64,000 nt of DNA from BOG-908 sp964247675. GTDB lineage: Bacteria; Pseudomonadota; Alphaproteobacteria; Acetobacterales; Acetobacteraceae. The stretch covers positions 1 to 64,000 of the forward strand of contig CAXTVW010000001.1 in assembly GCA_964247675.1 (NCBI GenBank). Direction: 5' to 3'. Positions 7,379-16,017 of the stretch are shown here, piece after piece. The translations under genes were made by a program, and so were the position numbers. The number at the start of each line of letters is the position of its first letter. Position 1 is the stretch's first letter. Below the pieces are notes generated by a model. The model did no database searches. It was not told where the DNA came from and worked only from the letters and a program-made list of their open reading frames with translations.

Positions 7379-8338
7379 CTAAACTGGCCGGGCGATCCCC
7401 GTCCGATGCAGCTTGCGGTGTAGCGTCGCCCGGCTGATACCGAGCGTCTTTGCCGCAGCGGACACGTTGCCGCCGCAGCGGGCGAGCGCGCGCTGCAGGA
7501 CGCCGCGTTCGGCGCGTTCCAGGTCTTCGCGGGGCTCGTGCTGCGGGGCCAGGACGGACTGGGCGGGTATGCCGCGTTCGATCATCGCGTCGGTGATGCC
7601 GCAGGCGTGGCGGGCGGCGTGGGTGGCGCCGACGACCAGGTCGTCGTCGCCGATGGCGAGCAACGCGCCGTTGCTCCAGTCCGTGTCGGTGACCAGGACG
7701 ATGCGGGCGCCGGAAAAGGCGCGGGTGAAGTGGCGGGATTCTATCTTGCGGGCGGCGTCGAGCACGGCCGAGCTGATCAGGCGGACCACGTCTTCGGTCA
7801 GGTCGTCGCGGCAGGAGGAGACGTCCAGGGCGGCGGCGAGCTGGCCGCGGTGATCGTAGATCGGCGCCACGGCGCAGGTCAGGCCGATGTTGCGGGCGTA
7901 GAAATGCTGGTCGCGGTGTATGGTCAGCGGGCGGGATTCGGCCAGGCAGGTGCCTATGCCGTTGGTGCCTTCGCTCTCCTCGCTCCAGATCGCGCCGGTC
8001 TGCAGGCCCCAGTCGATGAACTGGTCGTCGTCGCCGCAGGCGCTGCGCCGGTCCAGCGGCACGCCGTTCCGGTCGGTGAAGAGCACGCAGCAGCCGCTGC
8101 CGCCGACCGCGGCGTAGAGGCGGTCCAGGGTGGCGGAGCCGGCGGAGAGCAGCGGCTCGACGACGGCCCTGGCGTTACCCAGCTCGCGCTCGCTGAGCTG
8201 GCGCGGCGGGCCGGGCTGCAGCGGGTCCAGCTTGTAGCGCGAGAGCGACCGCGCCCAGGACGCGAAGAGCGCCGAGCGCGCGCAGGCGGACGGGTCGCTG
8301 GCGACAGCACGTATGCGGTCTGCGTGGTGCACGGTCAT
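7379..8338 (-). CDS. AcoR-type transcriptional regulator: GAF sensor plus Fis HTH, no AAA+ domain
   Basis: The 319-aa protein carries the N-terminal SWARSLSRY segment and GAF-like core (ESEGTNGIGTCL, LTIHRDQHFY, AAALDVSS) of AcoR-family activators, which sense small molecules such as acetoin or alcohols. The C-terminus is a Fis-type helix-turn-helix (ALARCGGNVSAAAKTLGISRATLHRKL). The sigma-54 AAA+ ATPase module with GAFTGA is absent, so it probably acts as a conventional DNA-binding activator or repressor. The ATG at 8338 has GGAG directly against it; a GTG two codons later (8332) would have ideal 6-nt spacing and may be the true start. It is divergent from the PQQ dehydrogenase and is the obvious candidate regulator of it. 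Confidence 0.85.
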   Translation of the reverse strand: MTVHHADRIRAVASDPSACARSALFASWARSLSRYKLDPLQPGPPRQLSERELGNARAVVEPLLSAGSATLDRLYAAVGGSGCCVLFTDRNGVPLDRRSACGDDDQFIDWGLQTGAIWSEESEGTNGIGTCLAESRPLTIHRDQHFYARNIGLTCAVAPIYDHRGQLAAALDVSSCRDDLTEDVVRLISSAVLDAARKIESRHFTRAFSGARIVLVTDTDWSNGALLAIGDDDLVVGATHAARHACGITDAMIERGIPAQSVLAPQHEPREDLERAERGVLQRALARCGGNVSAAAKTLGISRATLHRKLHRTGIARPV

Positions 8339-8368
8339 CTCCGGACGACTTTCGGCCAGTCTCCGCTG

Positions 8369-8412
8369 GCCTCAGGCCTGTGAGGCTACACCCTAACCGC
8401 GCGACAGGTTAG
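8369..8412. promoter_or_regulatory. Two dyads upstream of the GAF-Fis regulator
   Basis: GCCTCA-N6-TGAGGC (8369-8386) and CTAACC-N8-GGTTAG (8393-8412) are both perfect 6-bp inverted repeats 30-75 nt upstream of the regulator start. They could be autoregulatory operators or a 5'UTR hairpin pair. Confidence 0.35.
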
Positions 8413-8540
8413 GAAAATTCTCGCGGGCGCAAGCAGGCAGCCAATTATCGGCGAATCGGGTGACGTTTGGAGCGGGTGTTTGGGCCGGTTCGGCACCTGC
8501 CTTCTTCGGCAGCCGCGGTGTGGAGAGTGGACACTCAAGA

Positions 8541-8604
8541 CGAAGAGCACGAAGCAGAATGCTTCAGCTGGGCGCTGTTCTTCTTCGTGCGTTCGTGCTG
8601 TTCG
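8541..8604. repeat. Imperfect 13-bp inverted repeat with nested palindrome
   Basis: CGAAGAGCACGAA (8541-8553) and TTCGTGCTGTTCG (8592-8604) match in 12 of 13 inverted positions. Between them lies GAAGC-N5-GCTTC. It resembles a REP-type hairpin unrelated to the A/T-rich family. Confidence 0.5.
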
Positions 8605-8785
8605 TGTCTGACGCGAGATCTTCCTTGCCGCGTGCGCCGGGCAGCCGCCAAGGGGTTATCGGATAGAGTTACTCCTGCGCCCACCTGCGTGTCCGTGTGC
8701 GCGAGAGCGTGTTGGCCAGATAATTTATTGTGCGCCGCACAAGAAATGACGCAGGTTTCGGGACGCGGTCGCCGTGATCGCAAGT

Positions 8786-8803
8786 TGTCGCAGGATTGCG
8801 ACA
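8786..8803. promoter_or_regulatory. Candidate operator/UAS of the GAF-Fis regulator
   Basis: Perfect dyad TGTCGC-N6-GCGACA. Fis-type HTH regulators of the AcoR family typically bind TGT-N(10-12)-ACA dyads, and this is TGT-N12-ACA. It lies 140 nt upstream of the dehydrogenase start. Confidence 0.5.
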
Positions 8804-8942
8804 CATCGTTGCCGGCGAGCCTGCCGGGCCATTGCAAGGGACGGCCAAAACGCGCGCCTATGTCCGCGAGCCTGATCGAGCGGCGCTTCGGCAAACGAGG
8901 CTGCGGCAAGCTGCCGGCCACACCAATCCATGGAGGACTTCC

Positions 8943-10691
8943 TTGAGCATCCTGCACCGCCTGCTTCCCCGCCATAGATCCGCCCGGCGCATCGGCCTGA
9001 TGCTTGGGGCGGCGCTGCTGGCGCTGCCTGCGTCGCGCGTTACCGCCGAGACGCAGGCCGGCGCGCCTTCCTACGCCCCGGTCACCGATGCGCGGCTTGC
9101 CGCGGCGGCCTCCGATCCCGGCTGGCTGATGTACCGGCACGACTACAGCAGCGACGGCTACTCCGAGCTGGCGAGCCTCAACACCGGTAACGTCGCCGCG
9201 CTGAAGCCGGTGTGGGACTACAAGAGCAGCTACGAGCAAGGCCACGAATCGCCGCCGATGATCAACGGCGACTACATGTTCGTCACCACACCGAAGGACG
9301 AGGTTCACGCCTTCCAGGCCAGCACCGGCAAGCCGCTCTGGACCTACAAGCATGATCTGAGCGGCGTGGGCCTGAAGACGGTCTGCTGCGACGTGGTCAA
9401 CCGCGGCGTGGCGCTGTACGGCAGCAACGTCTATCTCGCCACGCTGGACAATTACGTGGTGGCGCTGAACGCCAAGACGGGCGCGGTGGTGTGGAAGAAG
9501 CAGTTGGCACCGGCCGATATGGGGGCCGCGATGACGCTGGCGCCGCTCGTGCTCAAAGGCAAGGTGATCGTCGGCATGTCCGGCGGCGAATACGGCGCTC
9601 GCGGCTCCGTGGTGGCGCTGGACGCGACGAACGGCACCCAGCTCTGGCAGCGCTACACCGTGCCTTCACCCACCGAGATGGGCGGCAACACGTGGCCGAA
9701 GGGCGCCTACAAGACGGGTGGCGGCGGCGCGTGGCTGACCGGCACGTATGATCCGGAGACCGACACGCTGTTCTGGGGCGTGGGCAATCCCGGCCCCTGG
9801 CTGGCCACGCTGCGTCCTGGCACGAACCTTTTCACCGACAGCGTGATCGCGATGAACCCCGCCTCCGGCGCCATCAAGTGGTATTACCAGTACACGCCGC
9901 ACGACACCTGGGATTATGACGGCACCAACGAGACCGTCATGACCAACATCACGTATAACGGCACCGCGCAGAAGGCGCTGGTTTCTGCCAGCCGCAACGG
10001 CTGGTTCTACGCGATCAACCGGGATACCGGTAAGCTGATCTACGCGCAGAAATTCGCCACCGCGACGAGCGTAAGCGGCGTAAAGGACGGCCTTATGGTG
10101 ACCGATGACAGCCTGCGGCCCGCGGTGGGCAAGCAGGTGTTCACCTGCCCGAGCTTCCTGGGCGGCAAGAACTGGTGGCCGATCGCCGTCGATCCGCAGA
10201 CCCACATGGCCTACGTGCCGACCATGCACACCTGCATGACGATCAAGGGTGTGGTGGGCGGTTCCTACAAGGCGGGGCTGCCGTTCCTCGACGAGAGCTT
10301 CGTGGTGAAGCGCGATCCGGCGTTCCCGAACGAGTGGGGCTCGGTGCAGGCGATCGACCTGAACACCGGCAAGCAGGCCTGGCGCTTCGGCAGCAAGCTG
10401 CCCTGGAACGACGGCATGCTGGCGACCGCCGGCGGCCTGGTGTTCTCCGGCTCGGCCGACGGCTACCTGTACGCGTTCGACGCCAAGACCGGTGCCGTGA
10501 AGTGGAAGAGCCCGCAGATGAGCAGCGGCGTGATCGGCGTGCCCTCCACCTGGAAGGTTGGCGACAAGCAGTATGTGGGCGTGTGGGCCGGCTGGGGCGG
10601 TGCGACGCCGATCTGGGGCGGCGACATGGCCAAGGATCCGGCGGTGAGCGGGATACCGCTCGGCGGGCATCTTTACGTGTTCGGCCTTTGA
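8943..10691 (+). CDS. PQQ-dependent, lanthanide-type (XoxF/ExaF-like) alcohol dehydrogenase
   Basis: A periplasmic quinoprotein of 582 aa that oxidises methanol or other alcohols using PQQ. The TTG start at 8943 is chosen because GGAGG (8932-8936) lies 6 nt upstream and it yields a clean signal peptide (RRIGLMLGAALLALPASRVTAE). Visible features are the vicinal disulfide Cys148-Cys149, metal ligands Glu216 and Asn282, catalytic Asp324, and an extra Asp326 two residues on (WDYD). This Asp+2 is the marker of lanthanide-dependent enzymes; calcium MxaF has Ala there. WxxG beta-propeller repeats run throughout. Followed after 11 nt by a J-G fusion gene. Methanol versus ethanol preference cannot be decided here. 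Confidence 0.92.
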   Translation: MSILHRLLPRHRSARRIGLMLGAALLALPASRVTAETQAGAPSYAPVTDARLAAAASDPGWLMYRHDYSSDGYSELASLNTGNVAALKPVWDYKSSYEQGHESPPMINGDYMFVTTPKDEVHAFQASTGKPLWTYKHDLSGVGLKTVCCDVVNRGVALYGSNVYLATLDNYVVALNAKTGAVVWKKQLAPADMGAAMTLAPLVLKGKVIVGMSGGEYGARGSVVALDATNGTQLWQRYTVPSPTEMGGNTWPKGAYKTGGGGAWLTGTYDPETDTLFWGVGNPGPWLATLRPGTNLFTDSVIAMNPASGAIKWYYQYTPHDTWDYDGTNETVMTNITYNGTAQKALVSASRNGWFYAINRDTGKLIYAQKFATATSVSGVKDGLMVTDDSLRPAVGKQVFTCPSFLGGKNWWPIAVDPQTHMAYVPTMHTCMTIKGVVGGSYKAGLPFLDESFVVKRDPAFPNEWGSVQAIDLNTGKQAWRFGSKLPWNDGMLATAGGLVFSGSADGYLYAFDAKTGAVKWKSPQMSSGVIGVPSTWKVGDKQYVGVWAGWGGATPIWGGDMAKDPAVSGIPLGGHLYVFGL

Positions 10692-10702
10692 GCGGAGTGA
10701 GG

Positions 10703-11794
10703 GTGCGTAAAGCGGATCGGCGGAGGCGGGGTCCCTGGCACCCCGCCGGTTGCGCTTTTGCGGGTGCCGTGCTGCTGGCAGGCGTGACGGCGGCGCAGGC
10801 GGCCGATTTGCGTGTGTGCGTGGACAGTTCGAGCGCCACGGTGGCGCGCGACAGGAGCGTGGCGGAGCGCGTGGCCACGCAGGCCGGGTTGAAGCTGGTG
10901 GTGGCGCCGTTCGATGGCAGCGGCGGCGGGGAGGACGGCTTTCCGCTTAAGAAGTTCACCCAGCTGCTGACCAGCCAGTGCGACCTGGTCATGGGCTATC
11001 CGATCGATACCAGCGGCGGCGAGGCGCCGCCCGGGCTCCTGACGACAAAGCCCTACGCACAGACCGGCTTCGTCCTCGTGGACGCGCCCGGCACTGTTGC
11101 GCACACCCTGGCCGAACTGCCGGCCGGCACCGAGGTGGCCATCACGGGCCAGACGGCGCCTGCGCTCTACTTTGCCGCCAACGCCAACGTTGTGCCCGAC
11201 ATCCACGACACGGATGCCGATACCATGCAGAGTATCGCGAAGGGCCAGGCGAAGGCGGCGATGATCTGGCAGCCGACCGTGGAGCAGTATGAGAGCACGC
11301 CGGGCGCAATCAAGCTTACGACCTATCCTTTGGACGAGCCGCATGCGCGCTACGACGTGGTGGCGCTCTATCTGCCTGCGGCGGCGCCGGCGGCCAAGCT
11401 GTTCAACGCGACGAAGATAGCGATGACGAACCAGCCTTCGCCAGGCGGGGCGGCGCCGGCGCTGTACACCAAGGCGCAGGCGGCAATCGGCCTGGGCAAG
11501 TTCATCGGCAACTGCGCGATGTGTCATGGCGCGCATCTGGAGGGCCGCTCCGGCCCTTCGCTGAAAGGGCCGAACTGGGCCAGCGAGAAAGCCGACTACA
11601 CGGTAGGCGAGGTGTTCACGATGGTGTCCCAGCAGATGCCGGCGACGGCGCCGGGCAGCCTTGAGAACGCCGACTACGTCAACATCATGGCCTACCTGCT
11701 GCAGCAGAACGGGTATCCCGCGGGAGACGCGATGCTGAATTTCGACCAGGCGACCAGCTCGACGGTGAAGCTGCGCTGGCATGGTGGAAGCTGA
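10703..11794 (+). CDS. XoxJ-like periplasmic binding protein fused to cytochrome c (XoxGJ-type)
   Basis: A 363-aa exported protein in two parts. After a signal peptide (about 14-34, ending AAQAAD), residues 35-245 resemble MxaJ/XoxJ solute-binding-like proteins (DLRVCVDSSS, CDLVMGYP). Residues 255-340 form a class I cytochrome c with the heme motif CAMCH (271-275) and a likely axial Met312 (QQMPATAPGSL). Such a protein would accept electrons from the adjacent quinoprotein while the J part assists its maturation. A fused cytochrome cGJ is known from the verrucomicrobial methanotroph Methylacidiphilum. GTG at 10703 with GGAG 5 nt upstream is preferred; GTG at 10697 is possible. Repeat copy 6 follows at once. 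Confidence 0.87.
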   Translation: MRKADRRRRGPWHPAGCAFAGAVLLAGVTAAQAADLRVCVDSSSATVARDRSVAERVATQAGLKLVVAPFDGSGGGEDGFPLKKFTQLLTSQCDLVMGYPIDTSGGEAPPGLLTTKPYAQTGFVLVDAPGTVAHTLAELPAGTEVAITGQTAPALYFAANANVVPDIHDTDADTMQSIAKGQAKAAMIWQPTVEQYESTPGAIKLTTYPLDEPHARYDVVALYLPAAAPAAKLFNATKIAMTNQPSPGGAAPALYTKAQAAIGLGKFIGNCAMCHGAHLEGRSGPSLKGPNWASEKADYTVGEVFTMVSQQMPATAPGSLENADYVNIMAYLLQQNGYPAGDAMLNFDQATSSTVKLRWHGGS

Positions 11795-11804
11795 AGGCAG
11801 GCAA

Positions 11805-11966
11805 GGAAGGAAGCAGTTCTTTTTTGAAAAAAAGAACCAAAAAACTTTTGCTTCCCACGCCTGCAACAATGCGCGTGTAGATTAATTAGACCCGGGCTGC
11901 GTAAAGGCGAACAGGACAAAAGTTTTTTGCTTCTTTTTTTCAAAAAAGAAGGCCTTGCTTGCTTCC
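11805..11966. repeat. Dispersed inverted-repeat element, copy 6 (paired arms)
   Basis: The left hairpin is GTTC/GAAC type and the right is CTTC/GAAG type. It sits between the fusion-cytochrome gene and the aldehyde dehydrogenase gene, both plus strand. Confidence 0.9.
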
Positions 11967-12003
11967 TTCACGCCGCAGCAGTCCCGAACAAAAGGAGACA
12001 AAA

Positions 12004-13524
12004 ATGGTTGCCAAGATACTCCAGGACGTAGCCCAGCACATCGCCATCCGGCCGCAATACGATAACTTCATCGGCGGCAAGTGGGTGGCGCCTGTGCAGG
12101 GGCGGTATTTCGACAACATTTCGCCGATCAACGGCCAGATCGTCTGCAAGATTGCGCGTTCCAGCGCCGAGGATATCGAGCTGGCGCTCGATGCGGCGCA
12201 TGCGGCGCGCGAGGCCTGGGGGCGCACGTCAACGACCGAGCGGTCCCGCGTTCTGCTGCGCATTGCCGACAAGATGGAGGAGAAGCTCGATCTTCTCGCG
12301 ATGATCGAGACGATCGACAACGGCAAGCCGATACGCGAGACGACGGCGGCCGACTTGCCGCTGGGCATCGACCATTTCCGCTATTTCGCCGGTTGCATAC
12401 GCGCCCAGGAGGGCGGCATCAGCGAGATCGACCACGACACGGTGGCGTATCACTTCCACGAGCCGCTGGGCGTGGTGGGGCAGATCATCCCGTGGAATTT
12501 CCCGCTTCTCATGGCGATCTGGAAGCTGGCGCCGGCGCTGGCCGCGGGCAATTGCGTGGTGCTGAAGCCGGCCGAGCAGACGCCGATGGCAATCATGGTT
12601 CTGATGGACATACTGGCCGACATCGTGCCGCCTGGCGTGATCAACGTGGTGAACGGTTTTGGCGTGGAAGCCGGCAAGCCGCTGGCGCAGAACAAGCGTA
12701 TCGCGAAGATCGCGTTCACCGGCGAGACGACCACCGGCCGCCTGATCATGCAGTATGCGTCCGAGAACATCATCCCCGTGACGCTGGAACTGGGCGGCAA
12801 GTCGCCGAACATCTTCTTTGCGGACGTGGCGAACGAGGATGACGATTTCTACGACAAGGCGCTCGAAGGTTTCACCATGTTTGCGCTGAACCAGGGCGAG
12901 GTTTGCACCTGCCCGAGCCGCGCGCTGGTGCATGAGAGCATCTACGACCGTTTCGTCGAGGCGGGGGTACGGCGCGTCGAGAAGATCAAAATGGGCAACC
13001 CGCTCGATTCGAGCACGATGATGGGCGCCCAGGCCTCCAACGACCAGCTTGAGAAGATCCTGTCCTATTTCGACATCGGGCGGCAGGAAGGGGCGAAGGT
13101 GCTGACAGGCGGCGCGCGGGCGCAACTGGGTGGCGACCTGGAAGGCGGCTTCTATGTGCAGCCTACGGTCTTCGAGGGCCACAACAAGATGCGCATCTTC
13201 CAGGAGGAGATCTTCGGGCCGGTGTTGTCGGTGACGAAGTTCAAGGACGATGCGGATGCGATGAGCATCGCCAACGACACGCTGTATGGCCTGGGCGCCG
13301 GCATCTGGACGCGCGACACCAACCGCGCCTATCGCTTCGGGCGCGGCATACAGGCCGGCCGCGTGTGGACGAACTGCTACCACGTGTATCCGGCGCATGC
13401 GGCGTTCGGCGGCTACAAGCAGTCCGGCATCGGGCGGGAGAACCACCGCATGATGCTGGACCATTATCAGCAGACGAAGAACATGCTTGTCAGCTATTCG
13501 CCGAAGGCGATGGGCTTCTTCTGA
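12004..13524 (+). CDS. NAD-dependent aldehyde dehydrogenase (AldB/ExaC-like)
   Basis: A cytoplasmic aldehyde dehydrogenase of 506 aa, closest in feel to acetaldehyde dehydrogenases of the ExaC/AcoD type. Landmarks are IPWNFPLLMAIWKLAPALAAGN (cofactor site), FTGETTTG, the general base in LELGGKSPN, catalytic Cys301 in NQGEVCTCPSR, and EEIFGPVLSV. ATG at 12004 with AGGAG just upstream. It would oxidise the aldehyde leaving the quinoprotein dehydrogenase. ExaC-type partners typically accompany ethanol-oxidising quinoproteins, which leaves open that the pathway substrate is ethanol as well as methanol. Confidence 0.92.
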   Translation: MVAKILQDVAQHIAIRPQYDNFIGGKWVAPVQGRYFDNISPINGQIVCKIARSSAEDIELALDAAHAAREAWGRTSTTERSRVLLRIADKMEEKLDLLAMIETIDNGKPIRETTAADLPLGIDHFRYFAGCIRAQEGGISEIDHDTVAYHFHEPLGVVGQIIPWNFPLLMAIWKLAPALAAGNCVVLKPAEQTPMAIMVLMDILADIVPPGVINVVNGFGVEAGKPLAQNKRIAKIAFTGETTTGRLIMQYASENIIPVTLELGGKSPNIFFADVANEDDDFYDKALEGFTMFALNQGEVCTCPSRALVHESIYDRFVEAGVRRVEKIKMGNPLDSSTMMGAQASNDQLEKILSYFDIGRQEGAKVLTGGARAQLGGDLEGGFYVQPTVFEGHNKMRIFQEEIFGPVLSVTKFKDDADAMSIANDTLYGLGAGIWTRDTNRAYRFGRGIQAGRVWTNCYHVYPAHAAFGGYKQSGIGRENHRMMLDHYQQTKNMLVSYSPKAMGFF

Positions 13525-14060
13525 TACGCGAGCGAGCCGGGGCGCGACATGCGTCCCGGCTCACGCAAGGCGCGCTGAGTCTGCGCCTGCCTTGGACTCC
13601 GTGCGAAACTGGCAGTCGTTTTCTGACGAACGACAGCCGCTTCCGCCATTTTTCGATCTGCTTCAGACGTATCGGCGTTCGCCAAATGCTGAGGAAGACA
13701 TAGGTCGCGGTATCTGGATACTACTGCTCGGACTCTTTGGACCTGCCCCTACGTGCGGTTGCGCAACAATACGTATTAGGCGACGCACATACACGTCGAG
13801 GTTGATAAAGGCTGGCGCAGACTAGTTCCGCTTTCGGACCGGCGCTTCGCAGTTGCGAAGTAATCGATACTTTAGTGTCAATGCTGCTTGCTGAACTTGA
13901 TGTAGCAAAACGGTTACACATTCAGACTTCTTTCAGAAAACAATCATTGCGGCCAATACTCGTTCCGTAAAATCTGGCAGTAGGAACCGTGAGCCGGCTA
14001 ACCGGCCATTGGGATCAAGGGAGGCGCTGCAAAAAGCGCCATCTGCCTGGGGGAATACGG
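13525..14060. other. Intergenic region before the porin gene
   Basis: 536 nt with lower GC content from about 13700 to 13980, suggesting a promoter/leader region for the porin gene. No gene or RNA is recognisable. Confidence 0.5.
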
Positions 14061-15632
14061 ATGAGGATCACCACACTCGGCTTGCTGGCATCGGCCTCGA
14101 TCGTGGCATTGGCTGCGGTGCCGGCGCACGCGGACGACTACACCGACCTGCTGGAAATCCTGCATGCACGCGGCAGCCTTTCGCAGACCGAGTACACGAC
14201 CCTGCTGCACAAGCACACGCATGGCGGTGGCAAGGCCACGCCGCGCGGACGCCGTGGAGCGCCCACCTACACGTCGCCCGAGCCTGACCAGGAAGCGGTG
14301 ACCCGCGCCAACGATGCGGCCCTGGCCGCCGCAACCAGTGCCGCCGCCGCGCAGGCCTCCATGCACAAGATGGAGGCGATGGAACAGGAGATGCAGACCA
14401 GCCCCGACATCGTGCACGTGCAGCCATACAAGCCGGGTGCCGGCATCACCATGCGCGTGGGCGACGTGGACCTGAACTTCTCCGGCATCATCAACGGCTT
14501 CTACACGTTTTCCAGCGCGAACCACGCGAACAGCCCGGCCCTTGCGGGCGGCTTGGCCGATGCGAGCGGCTTCGACTCGTCGTCCATACGCAACGGCCTG
14601 CTGCCTGGCGCCTTCATCGCCAGCGTGGCGACCACGCAGGAGGGCATCGACGTGACGGCGACCGTCGGCGTCTATCCGGGCATCAACTCGGCCAACGTGA
14701 GTGCCAATCCGCTGAACGCCAATGCCGGCGGTGCGGCCGACGCGCTGGGCACCGCGGGCGGCGATTTCCGTAAGACATTCCTGACCGTGGGCACCAAGAA
14801 CGTGGGCGTTTTCAAGTTCGGCCGCGACATCGCGATCTTCGGTTCGGACGCGATCCTGAACGATGCGACGCTGCTGAGCGTGGGCGCCACTGGCGGCAAC
14901 GCCGATCCGGCCAACACGTCCCTCGGCCGCATCGGCCTGGGCTACATCTACACCGACTTCATGCCGCAGATCAGCTATCTCAGCCCGATCTTCGCGGGCT
15001 TCCAGCTGGATGTGGGCGTGTTCCAGCCGGAGAACGAATTCAACTTCTCGGGCCTGTCGGGCAGCGCCGCCGAACACAGTTCGCCGGAGTTCGAAGGCAA
15101 GATCACCTACGATTACAAATCGCCGAACTTCACCGCCCATGCCTGGGCCGGTTTCATGACGCAGAACCAGCAGGGCATCACGCCGCTGAACGCGGGCAAC
15201 CCGATCTATGGCAGCACCAGCAAGACGGCGGCCGCCGGCGAAGGCGGTTTGGCGCTGACCCTCGGCCCGATCGGGTTGACCGGCTACATCTACCGCGGCG
15301 CAGGCGTGGGCACCACGGGCAAGTTCTTCGACGGCATCTCCGCGGACGGCGCCCTGCGCGACTCCGAAGGCGGCTACATCCAGGCCAGCTACAAGTTCCT
15401 GCAGAAGTTCAAGGTCGTCGGCAGCTACGGCCAGAGCTCGCTGTTCCGCGCGGCGGGTGACATCGATCCCAATCTGGTGCGGCGCAACGAGGCCGAGATC
15501 GGCGCTTTGTACTACAACCTTACGAGCTGGGTGACTCTGGTGGGCGAGTACGCGCACCAGGAATCGCATTCGCACGGCCCGCTGGACACGCAGTCCAACG
15601 CGTTCACGACGGGTGCCATATTGTTCTACTGA
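14061..15632 (+). CDS. Outer-membrane porin-like beta-barrel protein
   Basis: A 523-aa exported protein with a clear signal peptide (MRITTLGLLASASIVALAAVPAHA). A short helical segment with LLEILHARGSLSQTEYTTLL follows, typical of the N-terminal oligomerisation segment of porins. Then comes a His/Gly linker, an Ala-rich coiled-coil-like stretch (about 95-130) and a beta-barrel with alternating aromatic strands, ending in phenylalanine-tyrosine (AILFY). ATG at 14061 is chosen over upstream starts because it begins the signal peptide and has GGGGGA upstream. It probably admits small solutes for the alcohol/C1 block. The specific porin family is not certain. Confidence 0.8.
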   Translation: MRITTLGLLASASIVALAAVPAHADDYTDLLEILHARGSLSQTEYTTLLHKHTHGGGKATPRGRRGAPTYTSPEPDQEAVTRANDAALAAATSAAAAQASMHKMEAMEQEMQTSPDIVHVQPYKPGAGITMRVGDVDLNFSGIINGFYTFSSANHANSPALAGGLADASGFDSSSIRNGLLPGAFIASVATTQEGIDVTATVGVYPGINSANVSANPLNANAGGAADALGTAGGDFRKTFLTVGTKNVGVFKFGRDIAIFGSDAILNDATLLSVGATGGNADPANTSLGRIGLGYIYTDFMPQISYLSPIFAGFQLDVGVFQPENEFNFSGLSGSAAEHSSPEFEGKITYDYKSPNFTAHAWAGFMTQNQQGITPLNAGNPIYGSTSKTAAAGEGGLALTLGPIGLTGYIYRGAGVGTTGKFFDGISADGALRDSEGGYIQASYKFLQKFKVVGSYGQSSLFRAAGDIDPNLVRRNEAEIGALYYNLTSWVTLVGEYAHQESHSHGPLDTQSNAFTTGAILFY

Positions 15633-16017
15633 CCTGGCTGGACCGGCATGCGAACTGCCGGTCCGCTGCGGGCTGTTCGGCGTAAGCGGCTGGCTTTGAA
15701 TCACAGTCCAAGGGGTGCGCCTGGAAGCTGCCAGTGCGGATTTATGCCGTGGCCGGCGCAGGTATCGGGATACCGCTGAGCGGCACGACATCTGTGGAGG
15801 AGAGGCCAGCAACATCGGCCGGTAGGAGCGCGGTAGTGGCGTCAGTGCTCAAAAGCGATTGATCGTGCAATGGTGAGAGCCCTTGTGCATTTCTGGATGC
15901 CTGGCGAGACATCGCGAGGATGCAGAGTTCGCCATACGAGGACGTTGCGCGCCTGAACCGCCTGTCACGTAGGAACTTTTCTGATGGCAGCGAAGTTTTG
16001 ATAGCAGGGAGACTTCC
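15633..16017. other. Intergenic region upstream of glyA
   Basis: 385 nt that must hold the promoter of the serine-cycle cluster. I see no gene or convincing regulator site. GGGAG precedes the glyA start. Confidence 0.5.

Larger units (their letters stand above)
8339..8942. other. Divergent regulatory region between the regulator and the quinoprotein dehydrogenase
   Basis: A 604-nt gap without a credible gene. It contains several dyad symmetries described separately: 8369-8386, 8393-8412, 8541-8604 and 8786-8803. Confidence 0.6.

Noticed and set aside
8943..10691. Dehydrogenase as a calcium MxaF methanol dehydrogenase large subunit
   Set aside because: Asp at catalytic+2 instead of Ala, and no mxaI small-subunit gene nearby.
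13998..15815. Minus-strand open frame (605 codons) opposite the porin
   Set aside because: Low-complexity Arg/Val/His composition; the plus strand has a signal peptide and barrel ending.
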